Below are positions 8,773-17,314 of a DNA stretch of 64,000 bases, in pieces. The notes beneath the pieces were generated by a model. It had not been told where the DNA came from. It made no database searches and saw only the letters and a list, made by a program, of their open reading frames with translations. The first letter of the stretch is position 1. Every line of letters begins with the position of its first letter. Position numbers and translations under genes: made by a program. The stretch lies in the NCBI RefSeq assembly GCF_003937945.1, contig NZ_RSEC01000021.1, positions 62,001 through 126,000 on the forward strand, written 5' to 3'. The DNA is from Amycolatopsis eburnea (GTDB lineage Bacteria > Actinomycetota > Actinomycetes > Mycobacteriales > Pseudonocardiaceae).

Positions 8773-8782
8773 TGGCCGGGGT

Positions 8783-9685
8783 TCAGCCGACGGCGATCGT
8801 GAGCTTCCCGCCGGGGTGCCCGCCCTCGCTCTCGACCTGCGCGGCGGCCGCGTCGGCGAGCGGGTAGCTCTTGCCGTGCGCGAGACCGACGCCGTGGCCG
8901 GTCACCCAGCCGGCGATCCCGGTCAGCACCTCGCGGCTCTGCTCGCCCCCGCTGGAGAACGTGATCCCCAGCTCGAAGGCGGCCGCGTCGGCGATGGTGA
9001 CGACCCGGTCCTTCGTGCCCCGCAGCTCGACGGACCCGGGCAGCACCCCGTGCCCGGCGGCGTCGAACACGGCGTCGACCGGCCCGGGCGCGGCCTCGCG
9101 GACGCGCACCTCCCAGCCGTCGCCGTAGAGCACGGGAACGACGCCCAGCGACTTCAGGTCGTCGAGGCTGCGGCTCCCGCCGGTCCCGATGACGGTCACC
9201 CCCTGCGCGACGGCGACCTGAGCGGCGAACCGCCCGACGGTGCCGCTCGCGCCGTGGAGCAGCAGCGTCTCGCCCTCACGGACGCCCAGCAGCCCGAGCA
9301 CGCGAAGCGCGGTCTCCCCGGCGACCGGCAACGCGGCGGCGTCCGCCCACGAAAGGCTCGCCGGCTTCGGCGCGAGCGTCTTCGCCAACGCGTACTCGGC
9401 GTAAGCGCCGGTCTCGGACCAGCCGAACACCTCGTCGCCGACGGCGAATTCCGCCCCTTCACCGACGGCGTCGACGACCCCGGCGACCTCGAGACCGGGC
9501 GTGTGCGGGAAGGCGACCCGGAAGTTCTGCTGCATGAAGCCGTTGCGGATCTTCCAGTCGATCGGGTTGACACCGGCGGCCCGCACGGCCAGCCGCACCT
9601 GCCCCGGGCCGGGCTCCGGCACCGGCACCTCGGACAGCCGCAGGACGTCCGGCCCGCCGTAAGCGGAGAAGGTGATCGCTCGCAT
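8783..9685 (-). CDS. NADP-dependent quinone-reductase-like oxidoreductase (zinc-free MDR family)
   Basis: A 300-residue medium-chain dehydrogenase/reductase. The N-terminal GroES-like part has GVNPIDWKIRNG and HTPGLEVAGVV, and the Rossmann part has LLLHGASGTVGRFAAQVA. Structural and catalytic zinc cysteines are absent, placing it with NADPH:quinone or enone reductases. ATG at 9685 starts the canonical MRAITFSAYGGPDVLRL; an in-frame ATG at 9778 would add an unrelated basic tail. It diverges from the LuxR-type gene across 143 bp. Substrate unknown. Confidence 0.88.
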   Translation of the reverse strand: MRAITFSAYGGPDVLRLSEVPVPEPGPGQVRLAVRAAGVNPIDWKIRNGFMQQNFRVAFPHTPGLEVAGVVDAVGEGAEFAVGDEVFGWSETGAYAEYALAKTLAPKPASLSWADAAALPVAGETALRVLGLLGVREGETLLLHGASGTVGRFAAQVAVAQGVTVIGTGGSRSLDDLKSLGVVPVLYGDGWEVRVREAAPGPVDAVFDAAGHGVLPGSVELRGTKDRVVTIADAAAFELGITFSSGGEQSREVLTGIAGWVTGHGVGLAHGKSYPLADAAAAQVESEGGHPGGKLTIAVG

Positions 9686-9828
9686 GGTTCTTCGGCACTC
9701 CTCGGTTTGGTGAGATTTCTTCTTCCAGTCAACTCGCCCCAGCAGCCCCGCCGAACCACCCGGACGAGCAGTGTTCACTAGCCGGACGAGCAGGCCGCCC
9801 GACGGCGGACGCGCCTACCTTGGACGCC

Positions 9829-11112
9829 ATGGACGCATCCTGGTCGGACCCGCAGCACGTGCTCGACGTCGTCGACCGGGTGCTGTCGGTCCCTCGGCCC
9901 CAGTTCCTCAGCCGGTTCTCCACGGAACTGGGGCGGCTGATCCCGCACCGAGCTGCCGCGATGCAGACGGGCGACTGCCCCCGCAGCCCGCTCAAGGTCG
10001 TCGGCGACGAGACGATCACGGCGACCGTGACGAGCGTCGAGCTGCAACGCCTGGTCGACCGCAGCGAGCCCGGCAAGGCTCTGGTCATCGACGGCCACCT
10101 CGGTGGAACCGAACGTCGCATCGTCCTGCTCGCCTCGACCCCGGCGATCGGCAAGGGCGCCGTGCTCGCCGTGGTGCCGGAGGCCGGCGAGCTGCACGCT
10201 GTCGATCTGGAACTGGCCGCGCAGCTGTGGCACATCGTCAGCACGGACGCCGCCCAGCGCGCGACCGACCCGGGCCCGGACGTCCTGGCCAGCAGCCTCG
10301 CCGCGGCCTCCGCCCGCGCCCAGGCGATCACCGACCTCGGCCAGACCCACGCGGCGACGTTGGCCACGCTCCTGGCAGTGCTCCGTTCCGGACGCCTCTC
10401 CGACACGGCCGCCCGCCGCACCGCGGTCGACCTCGCGGCCGACGCGCTGCTCGAGCTCAAGGGCGTGGTCGACCGCGACCAGGTCCTGTCCGTCGAACCG
10501 GCCGACGCGGCCTTCGCGGTGTTGAAGACGCAGCTGGCCGACCTGGTGCGCCACACAGAGGTCGACGTCGACCTGGCCGACCCGATCGGCGACGCGTCCC
10601 TCCCGCAGGACATCGCCCACACAGCCCGCACCCTGACCCGCGGCCTGGTGCTCGCCGCCTTGGACCGCCCGGCGACCACCCGCCTCCGAGCGTCCTGGCG
10701 CCTGGACGGAACAACGCTTCGTATAACTGTCCGTGACGACTGCCCGGAGGTCGCCGACGCGATCCCGGCCCGCGGCCTGACCGACCGCCTCACCGCCCTG
10801 GGCGGCCACTGGGAGGTCGACGCGGTACCCGGCTGGGGCACGACGATCACGGCGGTCCTCCCGCTCGGCGTGGCCGAACCGCCGGAGCTGCGCCCGCTGG
10901 ACCGCCTCAACCCGCGCGAGCTCGAGGTCCTGTCCGGCATCTCCCAGGGCTTGCGCAACCGGCAGATCGCCGAACAGCTGCAGCTCAGCGAGCACACGGT
11001 CAAGTTCCACGTCCGCAACATCCTCGAGAAGCTGAGCGTGACCTCCCGCGGCGAGGCCGCCGCCCTGGCCCGCGACCTGCCCCTGGACCCGGTGACCCAC
11101 CGCACGGCCTGA
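9829..11112 (+). CDS. LuxR-family regulator with histidine-kinase-like body
   Basis: About 427 residues. The last 60 form a GerE/LuxR helix-turn-helix (LNPRELEVLSGISQGLRNRQIAEQL, given here only as a location near residues 360-385, then HTVKFHVRNILEKL). The middle (about residues 170-350) looks like a NarX/DegS-type kinase core: a helical segment with QTHAATLATLL and then an ATPase-like end with TVRDDCPE and PGWGTTITAVLPLG. The first 140 residues resemble a GAF-like sensor. It is therefore a one-polypeptide sensor-regulator. A TACCTT box at 9816-9821 sits 7 bp before the ATG, suggesting a leaderless message. The kinase activity is doubtful; the N-box is not obvious. Confidence 0.75.
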   Translation: MDASWSDPQHVLDVVDRVLSVPRPQFLSRFSTELGRLIPHRAAAMQTGDCPRSPLKVVGDETITATVTSVELQRLVDRSEPGKALVIDGHLGGTERRIVLLASTPAIGKGAVLAVVPEAGELHAVDLELAAQLWHIVSTDAAQRATDPGPDVLASSLAAASARAQAITDLGQTHAATLATLLAVLRSGRLSDTAARRTAVDLAADALLELKGVVDRDQVLSVEPADAAFAVLKTQLADLVRHTEVDVDLADPIGDASLPQDIAHTARTLTRGLVLAALDRPATTRLRASWRLDGTTLRITVRDDCPEVADAIPARGLTDRLTALGGHWEVDAVPGWGTTITAVLPLGVAEPPELRPLDRLNPRELEVLSGISQGLRNRQIAEQLQLSEHTVKFHVRNILEKLSVTSRGEAAALARDLPLDPVTHRTA

Positions 11113-11118
11113 GGCGGC

Positions 11119-11149
11119 TTGACCTCCAGCGGGCTGGAGGTTGCACGCT
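11119..11149 (+). promoter_or_regulatory. MerR-type promoter/operator of the MFS gene
   Basis: A -35 box TTGACC (11119-11124) and a -10-like CACGCT (11144-11149) are separated by 19 bp, the over-long spacer typical of MerR-family activated promoters. The spacer holds a perfect 9-bp inverted repeat, ACCTCCAGC at 11122-11130 with GCTGGAGGT at 11133-11141. The -10 ends 7 bp before the MFS ATG, so the mRNA would be leaderless. No merR gene is adjacent. Confidence 0.65.
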
Positions 11150-11156
11150 GCTGATC

Positions 11157-12524
11157 ATGGCCTCGACGATCGACTCCGCACCCCGCCGCCGAAGTGTGCT
11201 GTGGAGCGCGGAACACCGCCTGACCACGATCGCGCTGCTGCTCGTGGTCACGTTGGTCGCTTTCGAGAACATGGGCGTGGCGACGGCGATGCCGACCCTG
11301 GTCGCCGACCTCGACGGCCTGGCGCTGTACTCGTGGCCGTTCATGACCTTTCTCATTGCCAGCGTGGTCGCCACGGTCCTGTCGGGCCGCATCGGCGACC
11401 GCCGTGGCCCGGCACCGGCGTTGCTGGCCGGCCCCGCGCTGTTCGCGACCGGCCTGATCGTCGCGGGAGCGGCGAACGGCATGCCGGTCTTCCTCCTCGG
11501 CCGAGCCCTGCAGGGTTTCGGCTCCGGCCTGCTCCTGGTCTCGATCTCCCTCCTGATCGCGCTCACGTTCACCGACCACGAACGCCCGGTCATCTACGCG
11601 GCCAACGCGGCAGCGTGGGTCCTGCCGGCGGTCATCGGCCCCTCGGTCGCCGGCCTGGTGACGGTCAGCATCGGCTGGCGCTGGATCTTCCTCGGCCTGG
11701 TCCCGCTCGTGGCCATCGGAGCGGTCATGCTCCTGGTGGTCGTCCGACGACTGCCCACGCACACACCCGCCCTCGACGGCCGCCGCGCGAGCGTGCCCCA
11801 GGCGGTCATCGCCGCCCTCGGCGTCGCGGCCCTGACGTGGGCGGCCCAGCACCACTCCCTCCTCTCCCTCGGCTACGGCACGCTGGGCCTCGTGGCCCTG
11901 GCCTACGCCCTGCGCACCCTCCTGCCGGTCGGAACACTGACCTCCCGCCCAGGTCTGCCGACAGTCGTCGCTTCGCGCGCCCTGATCGCTGGCGCGTACG
12001 CCGGAATGGAGGCGTACCTGCCACTGACGATGAGCGCTGTCCACGGCTACAGCCCCGCGCTCGCCGGCCTGCCCCTGACGATCACGGCGTTGGGCTGGTC
12101 CGCGGCATCGGCAGCCCAAGGCCGGTTCCTCAACTGGTCGAGGGAAGCCTCCCTGCGCACAGGATTTTGGCTGGTCGCGGCGGGGCTCGTCTGCTTCGGC
12201 CTGGTCTCACAACCGTGGTGCCCCGCCTGGCTAGCGTTTGTGGCCTGCGCGGTCGGTGGCGCCGGCATGGGGATCGCGATGCCCGCGATTTCGGTTCTTC
12301 TGCTGCGCTACTCACCCGCAGGTGAACGCGGCTTCAACACGTCAGCGATGCAACTCGCGGACTGGGTGGGCTCCGCCCTGCTGATCGGCTTGGGCGGCGT
12401 CCTGCTCGGCGTGGTCGGCTCGGTTCTCAACCCGTCGCCGGCGATGGCCCTGCTCACCCTCGCATTGGCGGCGTTGGCGCTGCTGGGCGTCCGGCTGACT
12501 GGACGGTGGCCGTCAAAGGTGTGA
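11157..12524 (+). CDS. MFS transporter (drug-efflux type)
   Basis: A 455-residue major facilitator with roughly 12-14 hydrophobic segments. The first half has the family arrangement [19 protein letters not shown] (helix 1), [15 protein letters not shown] (motif A between helices 2 and 3) and [20 protein letters not shown]. It resembles proton-driven multidrug exporters. It is transcribed alone behind a MerR-type promoter, and since MerR regulators of this class commonly answer drugs or metals, efflux of a toxic compound is likely. Substrate unknown. Start ATG at 11157 fits the leaderless promoter. Confidence 0.88.
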   Translation: MASTIDSAPRRRSVLWSAEHRLTTIALLLVVTLVAFENMGVATAMPTLVADLDGLALYSWPFMTFLIASVVATVLSGRIGDRRGPAPALLAGPALFATGLIVAGAANGMPVFLLGRALQGFGSGLLLVSISLLIALTFTDHERPVIYAANAAAWVLPAVIGPSVAGLVTVSIGWRWIFLGLVPLVAIGAVMLLVVVRRLPTHTPALDGRRASVPQAVIAALGVAALTWAAQHHSLLSLGYGTLGLVALAYALRTLLPVGTLTSRPGLPTVVASRALIAGAYAGMEAYLPLTMSAVHGYSPALAGLPLTITALGWSAASAAQGRFLNWSREASLRTGFWLVAAGLVCFGLVSQPWCPAWLAFVACAVGGAGMGIAMPAISVLLLRYSPAGERGFNTSAMQLADWVGSALLIGLGGVLLGVVGSVLNPSPAMALLTLALAALALLGVRLTGRWPSKV

Positions 12525-12525
12525 C

Positions 12526-12552
12526 AGCCCACTTCGACGGCCAGGGTGGGCT
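12526..12552 (+). terminator. weak hairpin after the MFS gene
   Basis: A 7-bp stem (agcccac/gtgggct) with a 13-nt loop lies directly after the MFS stop. It lacks a T-run and also overlaps the iscS promoter region; weak evidence. Confidence 0.35.
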
Positions 12553-12588
12553 TGGTCACGCGCTGGAGCGGACTACCCTGGTAGAGCG

Positions 12589-13785
12589 ATGACCTATCTC
12601 GACCACGCGGCAACCACTCCGATGTTGCCCGAAGCCATAGCGGCGATGACCGAGGCGCTGTCCACCGTGGGCAACGCCTCCGCGCTGCATTCTTCGGGCC
12701 GCCGGGCTCGGCGAATGGTCGAGGAAGCCCGCGAAACCATCGCTGACGCGCTGGGCGCTCGTCCCTCCGAAGTCATCTTCACCGGCGGTGGCACCGAGAG
12801 CGACAATCTCGCGATCAAGGGCATCTACTGGGCCCGCCACGAAGAACGCGAGCAGCGCCGTCGCGTCTTGTGCGGTGCCGCGGAGCACCACGCAGTGCTC
12901 GACACCGTCGAGTGGCTCGAAGCCCACTGTGGCGCCGACGTCGTCTTGCTCGACGTCGACAGTCAGGGACGCGTCTCACCTGACGTCCTCCGTGCGGCCA
13001 TCGCCGAGGAGCCCGACAACGTGGCGCTGGCGACCGTGATGTGGGCCAACAACGAGGTCGGCACGATCAACCCGATCGCCGACCTGGCCGCAGTATGTGC
13101 CGAGTTCGAAATCCCATTCCACACGGATGCGGTGCAAGCCGTCGGTGCAGTTCCGGTGGACTTCGCCGCCAGCGGCGCAGCGGCCCTGACGCTGACCGGG
13201 CACAAGCTCGGTGGTCCGATCGGAGTGGGAGCGCTGTTGCTCGGACGTGACGTGACTTGTGTGCCTCTGCTGCACGGTGGGGGCCAGGAACGCAACGTCC
13301 GTTCCGGCACCTTGGACGTCCCCGCCATCGTGGGTTTCGCCGCAGCAGTTCGAAGCAGCGTCACCACACGGGCTGACTACGCCAAGCGTGTCGAGGGACT
13401 CCGCGATGAGCTCGTCGAGGCTATCCAGCGCGAAGTTCCCGACGTCGTCCTCAACGGTGGGGACGGCGAGAGGCTGCCCAGCCACGCTCACTTCACGTTT
13501 CCTGGGTGTGCCGGCGACAGCCTGCTGATGCTGCTCGACGCCAAGGGCATTGAATGTTCGACGGGATCGGCGTGCACCGCCGGCGTCGCCCAGCCGAGCC
13601 ACGTGCTGCTCGCCATGGGGGCGGATCCGGCCGCGGCCCGCGGTTCCCTTCGTTTCTCCCTAGGACACACATCCACGGCTGCGGATGTCGAGGCAGTGGC
13701 CGCCGAGATTGGCGGAGTCGTCCTGCGCGCACGGCAGGCCGGCCTAGCCGGAATGCGCAAGCAGACCCAGAAGCAAGAGGTGTAA
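12589..13785 (+). CDS. iscS: cysteine desulfurase (IscS/NifS type)
   Basis: A 398-residue class V aminotransferase-fold PLP enzyme that converts cysteine to alanine and hands persulfide sulfur to acceptors. Visible are the N-terminal [17 protein letters not shown], the PLP lysine in [24 protein letters not shown], and the active-site cysteine in STGSACTAG. mnmA follows after 4 bp, so this enzyme probably supplies sulfur for tRNA 2-thiouridine, as in mycobacteria. A -10-like TACCCT at 12574-12579 lies 9 bp before the ATG. Further sulfur acceptors are possible. Confidence 0.95.
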   Translation: MTYLDHAATTPMLPEAIAAMTEALSTVGNASALHSSGRRARRMVEEARETIADALGARPSEVIFTGGGTESDNLAIKGIYWARHEEREQRRRVLCGAAEHHAVLDTVEWLEAHCGADVVLLDVDSQGRVSPDVLRAAIAEEPDNVALATVMWANNEVGTINPIADLAAVCAEFEIPFHTDAVQAVGAVPVDFAASGAAALTLTGHKLGGPIGVGALLLGRDVTCVPLLHGGGQERNVRSGTLDVPAIVGFAAAVRSSVTTRADYAKRVEGLRDELVEAIQREVPDVVLNGGDGERLPSHAHFTFPGCAGDSLLMLLDAKGIECSTGSACTAGVAQPSHVLLAMGADPAAARGSLRFSLGHTSTAADVEAVAAEIGGVVLRARQAGLAGMRKQTQKQEV

Positions 13786-13789
13786 GGCA

Positions 13790-14881
13790 ATGCGGGTTTT
13801 GGCCGCGATGAGCGGAGGAGTGGACTCGGCAGTCGCCGCAGCGCGTGCGGTCGATGCCGGGCACGACGTCGTCGGCGTGCACCTGGCGCTGTCGGCCAAA
13901 CCGGGAACGTTGCGAACTGGTTCGCGTGGGTGTTGCACGATCGAAGACTCGCACGATGCCCGGCGAGCCGCAGATATTCTTGGCATTCCCTTCTACATCT
14001 GGGACTTCGCTGAGCGATTCACCGAGGAGGTCGTCGAGACATTCGTCGGTGAATACGCCGCCGGCCGCACCCCTAACCCGTGCGTGACCTGCAACGAGAA
14101 GATCAAGTTCGAAGCTCTTCTCGAGAAGGCGATGGCGCTCGGCTTCGACGCGGTCGTTACCGGCCACTATGCGCGCCTTTCGGTCGTCGACGGTGTGCCC
14201 GAGCTGCGCCGCAGCGCGGACAGCGGCAAGGACCAGTCCTACGTGCTCGCCTCCCTGACCGCGGAACAGCTCAGCCACGCCATGTTCCCCCTCGGCGACT
14301 CCTGGAAGTCCGATGTTCGAGCCGAGGCAGAGCGGCGAGGCCTGTCCGTTGCCAACAAGCCCGACAGCCACGACATCTGCTTCATCCCAGACGGCGATAC
14401 CAAGAAGTTCCTGGAAGACCGTTTGGGGCAGCGTCCCGGCGAGCTCGTCGACGCGGAGACGGGTGCGGTGCTCGGCCGACACACCGGCGTGCACGGATTC
14501 ACGGTCGGCCAGCGCAAGGGCCTGGGGATCGACGCTCCGGCGCCGGACGGTCGTCCGCGGTACGTCTTGTCACTCGAACCGGTGTCCGGCTCCGTCAAGG
14601 TCGGACCTGCCGCCGAGCTCGGTGTCAAGGTGATCGAGGCTGATCGGGCGATCTGGCCCAGCGGCAACCCATTGACCGAACCGACCGAGTGCGTGGTCCA
14701 GGTCAGGGCTCACGGAGGCATTGTCGACGCGGTCGCCGACGTGGACTCCGAGACCATGACAGTGCACCTGCGTGAGCCGCTCCGCGGAGTCGCCCCGGGC
14801 CAGGTCGTCGTTCTCTACCGGCCGGATTCCGAAGGCGGGGACGTCGTCTTGGGCAGCGCGAAGATTTCCGGTACTCGCTGA
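13790..14881 (+). CDS. mnmA: tRNA-specific 2-thiouridylase MnmA
   Basis: A 363-residue enzyme that thiolates U34 of tRNA Lys, Glu and Gln. The PP-loop [10 protein letters not shown] lies at residues 8-17; the catalytic cysteines are in [13 protein letters not shown] and in [10 protein letters not shown]. The C-terminal beta-barrel region ([10 protein letters not shown]) is present, and length is normal. It is co-transcribed with the cysteine desulfurase (4-bp gap). The convergent DUF222 gene ends only 7 bp beyond its stop, leaving no room for a separate terminator. Confidence 0.96.
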   Translation: MRVLAAMSGGVDSAVAAARAVDAGHDVVGVHLALSAKPGTLRTGSRGCCTIEDSHDARRAADILGIPFYIWDFAERFTEEVVETFVGEYAAGRTPNPCVTCNEKIKFEALLEKAMALGFDAVVTGHYARLSVVDGVPELRRSADSGKDQSYVLASLTAEQLSHAMFPLGDSWKSDVRAEAERRGLSVANKPDSHDICFIPDGDTKKFLEDRLGQRPGELVDAETGAVLGRHTGVHGFTVGQRKGLGIDAPAPDGRPRYVLSLEPVSGSVKVGPAAELGVKVIEADRAIWPSGNPLTEPTECVVQVRAHGGIVDAVADVDSETMTVHLREPLRGVAPGQVVVLYRPDSEGGDVVLGSAKISGTR

Positions 14882-14888
14882 TCAACCG

Positions 14889-16199
14889 TCACTTCCGAGT
14901 CTTCTTTCGGCTTCGGTTACCCCGCCGTTGCTCTGGCTGGATCGACGGCGGCGTCGTCGAATGCACCTGCCCCGCCGGCGTCGCGACGTTCACGGTGCCA
15001 TCCGAGGTGACTTCGTAGTCCCAGCCGGGTTGTCTCTTCAGCCGGCGATGTCGTGAGCAATAGGTGACCGGCTGCTCCGCCGTACCTTCGACTCCGCCCA
15101 CGGGACGTGTCGCCTCGATCCCGCAGTTCTGTGCAGGACGTGTGCACCCCGGCTGCCGGCATTCCTGGTCCCGGACCCGGATGAACTCGTCCTGGTGGAG
15201 GGGATAGCGCGTCGGCGAAAGTTCGAGTGCCTGGCCGGTGCGCGGGTCGGTGAGAACCCGTCGCAGTGCTGTGTTGGGTCCGCCGATGATGTTGCGAGCC
15301 ACCGCAGCGGCGATTGGCCCGCGACCGGCCAGAGCCGCCGGTGTTTCGCTGAGGCCGAGGTAGGTGTCGAGGTCGATGTGCAGGAAGACCTCGGTGCGCT
15401 CGCTCGGGCCACCCGCGCCGCTGAGCAGCAGATCCATGGCCACGTCGGCGCGGAGCTGGTCCAGGGAGCGAGCTTCTTGCGGAGTCTTCAGCGCTCGCGC
15501 GGCCCGATCGATGCGGGCGTAGGCGGCGGTCGCCTTCTCGGTGGGCGCGTTGTTGACCGAAATGTGGGTCACCCCGGTGTCCTGGTGGTGCAGCGCGAGC
15601 CGCCGCTCGATGAGTTTCTGCTCGGTGCGGAGCGCCGCGCCTTCCGGGTCGGCTTGCGCGGCCGCGTAGGTCGCCGCTCGACGGACCTGAGTGGCGTTCC
15701 TGCCCGGGACTCGGTCCTCGAGCGTCGCATCGACAGTGCCTATGTGCTCTTGGGACAGCCAGGCCGTCGCATCGGTGACCTTCATGGCACGGTAGAGATC
15801 GAGTCTGCCGTCGTCCATGAGGTTCAACATGCGGGGAAGTCGGACGATCAGTGCGCTGGCAGCCGAAACGATGGCTCTGGCGCGATGTTCGGTTATGGAC
15901 AGGGCAAGTGCTACTTCCGAAGCCGCGCTGGGCTCACGTCTCCGACGCACACTCAGATTCGCGATCGCTCTCAGCTGAACAGCTTGCAGCTTGGAGATCT
16001 CCGCGTCGGTATCGCGGATGAGGTCGACGACTTGGTCGTCTTTCATGCGCTGCAACGATTCCGGGTCACATCGGACCGAGCGCAGCATCGTGGGGAGTCT
16101 GTCGTCGTTGCTCGTGGAGTCGGTTGCAGTGACGAGCTTGCGTACTGGTTGCGAAGGTGCCATGTGTCCGACCGTACGACGGCTCGCCAGAAAAGTCAT
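14889..16199 (-). CDS. DUF222 (13E12-type) protein with degenerate HNH domain
   Basis: A 436-residue protein of the large actinobacterial DUF222/HNH family, often multi-copy and linked to mobile or repeat elements. The N-terminal helical DUF222 part covers about residues 40-320. The C-terminus has the HNH frame (RDQECRQPGCTRPAQNCG, then YCSRHRRLKRQPGW), but the catalytic His pair usually following the fourth Cys region is replaced by IEATRP, and the middle Asn by EQ. It is thus probably not a working nuclease. An ATG 12 codons in (16163) is an alternative start. A 23-bp palindrome lies just upstream. Confidence 0.8.
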   Translation of the reverse strand: MTFLASRRTVGHMAPSQPVRKLVTATDSTSNDDRLPTMLRSVRCDPESLQRMKDDQVVDLIRDTDAEISKLQAVQLRAIANLSVRRRREPSAASEVALALSITEHRARAIVSAASALIVRLPRMLNLMDDGRLDLYRAMKVTDATAWLSQEHIGTVDATLEDRVPGRNATQVRRAATYAAAQADPEGAALRTEQKLIERRLALHHQDTGVTHISVNNAPTEKATAAYARIDRAARALKTPQEARSLDQLRADVAMDLLLSGAGGPSERTEVFLHIDLDTYLGLSETPAALAGRGPIAAAVARNIIGGPNTALRRVLTDPRTGQALELSPTRYPLHQDEFIRVRDQECRQPGCTRPAQNCGIEATRPVGGVEGTAEQPVTYCSRHRRLKRQPGWDYEVTSDGTVNVATPAGQVHSTTPPSIQPEQRRGNRSRKKTRK

Positions 16200-16205
16200 C
16201 GAAAG

Positions 16206-16228
16206 GGCACGAACGGTCCGTTCGTGCC
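16206..16228. repeat. 23-bp perfect palindrome upstream of the DUF222 gene
   Basis: Eleven-base arms (16206-16216 and 16218-16228) flank a single central T. It lies 7 bp before the DUF222 start codon, where it could be an operator or a cruciform-type repeat. No other feature is seen in the rest of the 171-bp gap. Confidence 0.55.
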
Positions 16229-16370
16229 ATTCATCGCTTGACGTAGTGCATTTAGTTCGGAATGGTTCTCGTGTGCGGGCGTTCGCCTTCGGTGTGCAGG
16301 AGGCGACTTGGGCTACTTTGTGTCCGGAGTGGACAGAATGAAGATTGGTCGGCGGTGTGGGTGGTATTGC

Positions 16371-16838
16371 TCAGAGCTTGAGCTTGAATCCCGTGTGGCT
16401 TGGGGTGAAGCCGAGGCGTTCGTAGAAGCGGTGCGCGTCCGTCCTGGAGGTGTCGGACGTGAGCTGTACGAGTGCGCACCCGCGCCGCCGCGACTCGGCA
16501 ATCGCCCACTGCACGAGTTCGGCACCCAGCCCGGAGCCGCGGTGATCCGAATGAACCCGTACGGCCTCGATCTGACCGCGAAGCGCGCCTCGCCGGGCGA
16601 GACCGGGGATGATCGTCAGTTGCAGTGTTCCGACCGGCTCGTCGTCGGACGCGACGACGACCAGCAGCTGATTGGAATCCTTGGCGATTTCGTCGAATGC
16701 GCGCAGATAGGGGTCGAGGTCGTCAGGGTCGTCTCGGGTAGCGCCCAGCTGGTCGTCCGCCAGCATGCGCACGATCGCACCGACGTCCTCGCGTCGTGCT
16801 CTGCGGATCACGTATTCGGTCACGACGCCCAGTATCAC
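16371..16838 (-). CDS. GNAT family N-acetyltransferase (second of tandem pair)
   Basis: A 155-residue single-domain acetyltransferase. The acetyl-CoA loop is VRVHSDHRGSGLGAELVQWA (about residues 93-112), preceded by GTLQLTIIPGL and followed by AHRFYERLGFTPS. The GTG start overlaps the stop of the upstream GNAT by 4 bp (GTGA), so the pair is coupled; a GTG five codons later (16823) would give the more usual MTEYVIRRA start. It shares length, layout and C-terminal motif with its neighbour, pointing to tandem duplication. Substrate unknown. Confidence 0.85.
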   Translation of the reverse strand: MILGVVTEYVIRRARREDVGAIVRMLADDQLGATRDDPDDLDPYLRAFDEIAKDSNQLLVVVASDDEPVGTLQLTIIPGLARRGALRGQIEAVRVHSDHRGSGLGAELVQWAIAESRRRGCALVQLTSDTSRTDAHRFYERLGFTPSHTGFKLKL

Positions 16839-17236
16839 AGCGCGCGGGTGAAGCCTTGATAGCTGTGCTCGAAACCGAAGCGTGCGTAGAACTCTCGCAG
16901 ATCACCGCGGGTGAGGCCGGATTCCAGGTGGACACGAGCGCAGCCTCGTCGGCGGGCTTCGTCGATGCCCCAGGTCAGAAGCGCACTCGTCACGCCTCGT
17001 CGGCTGGCGCGGATGCCTTCGAGCAGACCGCGGGTCGCGCCGTTCCACGAGAGTCCTCGAAGCACCGTCAGTTGTGCGGTTCCGACGACACCGTTGTGAT
17101 CCTCGGCCACGACCAGCGAGACGTGAGGGGTGTTCATGAGCTCACGGAGTGTCGCTGCCAACGGCTCATCGGGCGCGCCGAACAGGCGCTCGAGCGCCTC
17201 GATGTCCGTAGTGCGGGCGCGTCTGATGACATCCAT
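16835..17236 (-). CDS. GNAT family N-acetyltransferase (first of tandem pair)
   Basis: A 133-residue GNAT. Typical elements are MDVIRRARTTDIEAL at the start, VVGTAQLTVLRGLSWNGATRG in the middle, and LREFYARFGFEHSYQGF at the end. The acetyl-CoA loop (GIRASRRGVTSALL) is a poor match to the usual R/Q-x-x-G-x-G/A, so cofactor binding may be weakened. It is coupled to the downstream GNAT, which keeps a better loop. Substrate unknown. Confidence 0.8.
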   Translation of the reverse strand: MDVIRRARTTDIEALERLFGAPDEPLAATLRELMNTPHVSLVVAEDHNGVVGTAQLTVLRGLSWNGATRGLLEGIRASRRGVTSALLTWGIDEARRRGCARVHLESGLTRGDLREFYARFGFEHSYQGFTRAL

Positions 17237-17314
17237 TTCACCCAGTATGCAGGACGCTCGGGCATAGCTGTCGCTGTTACAGGGTGGCTACTCCCGGTGC
17301 TGCCTACGCGATCA

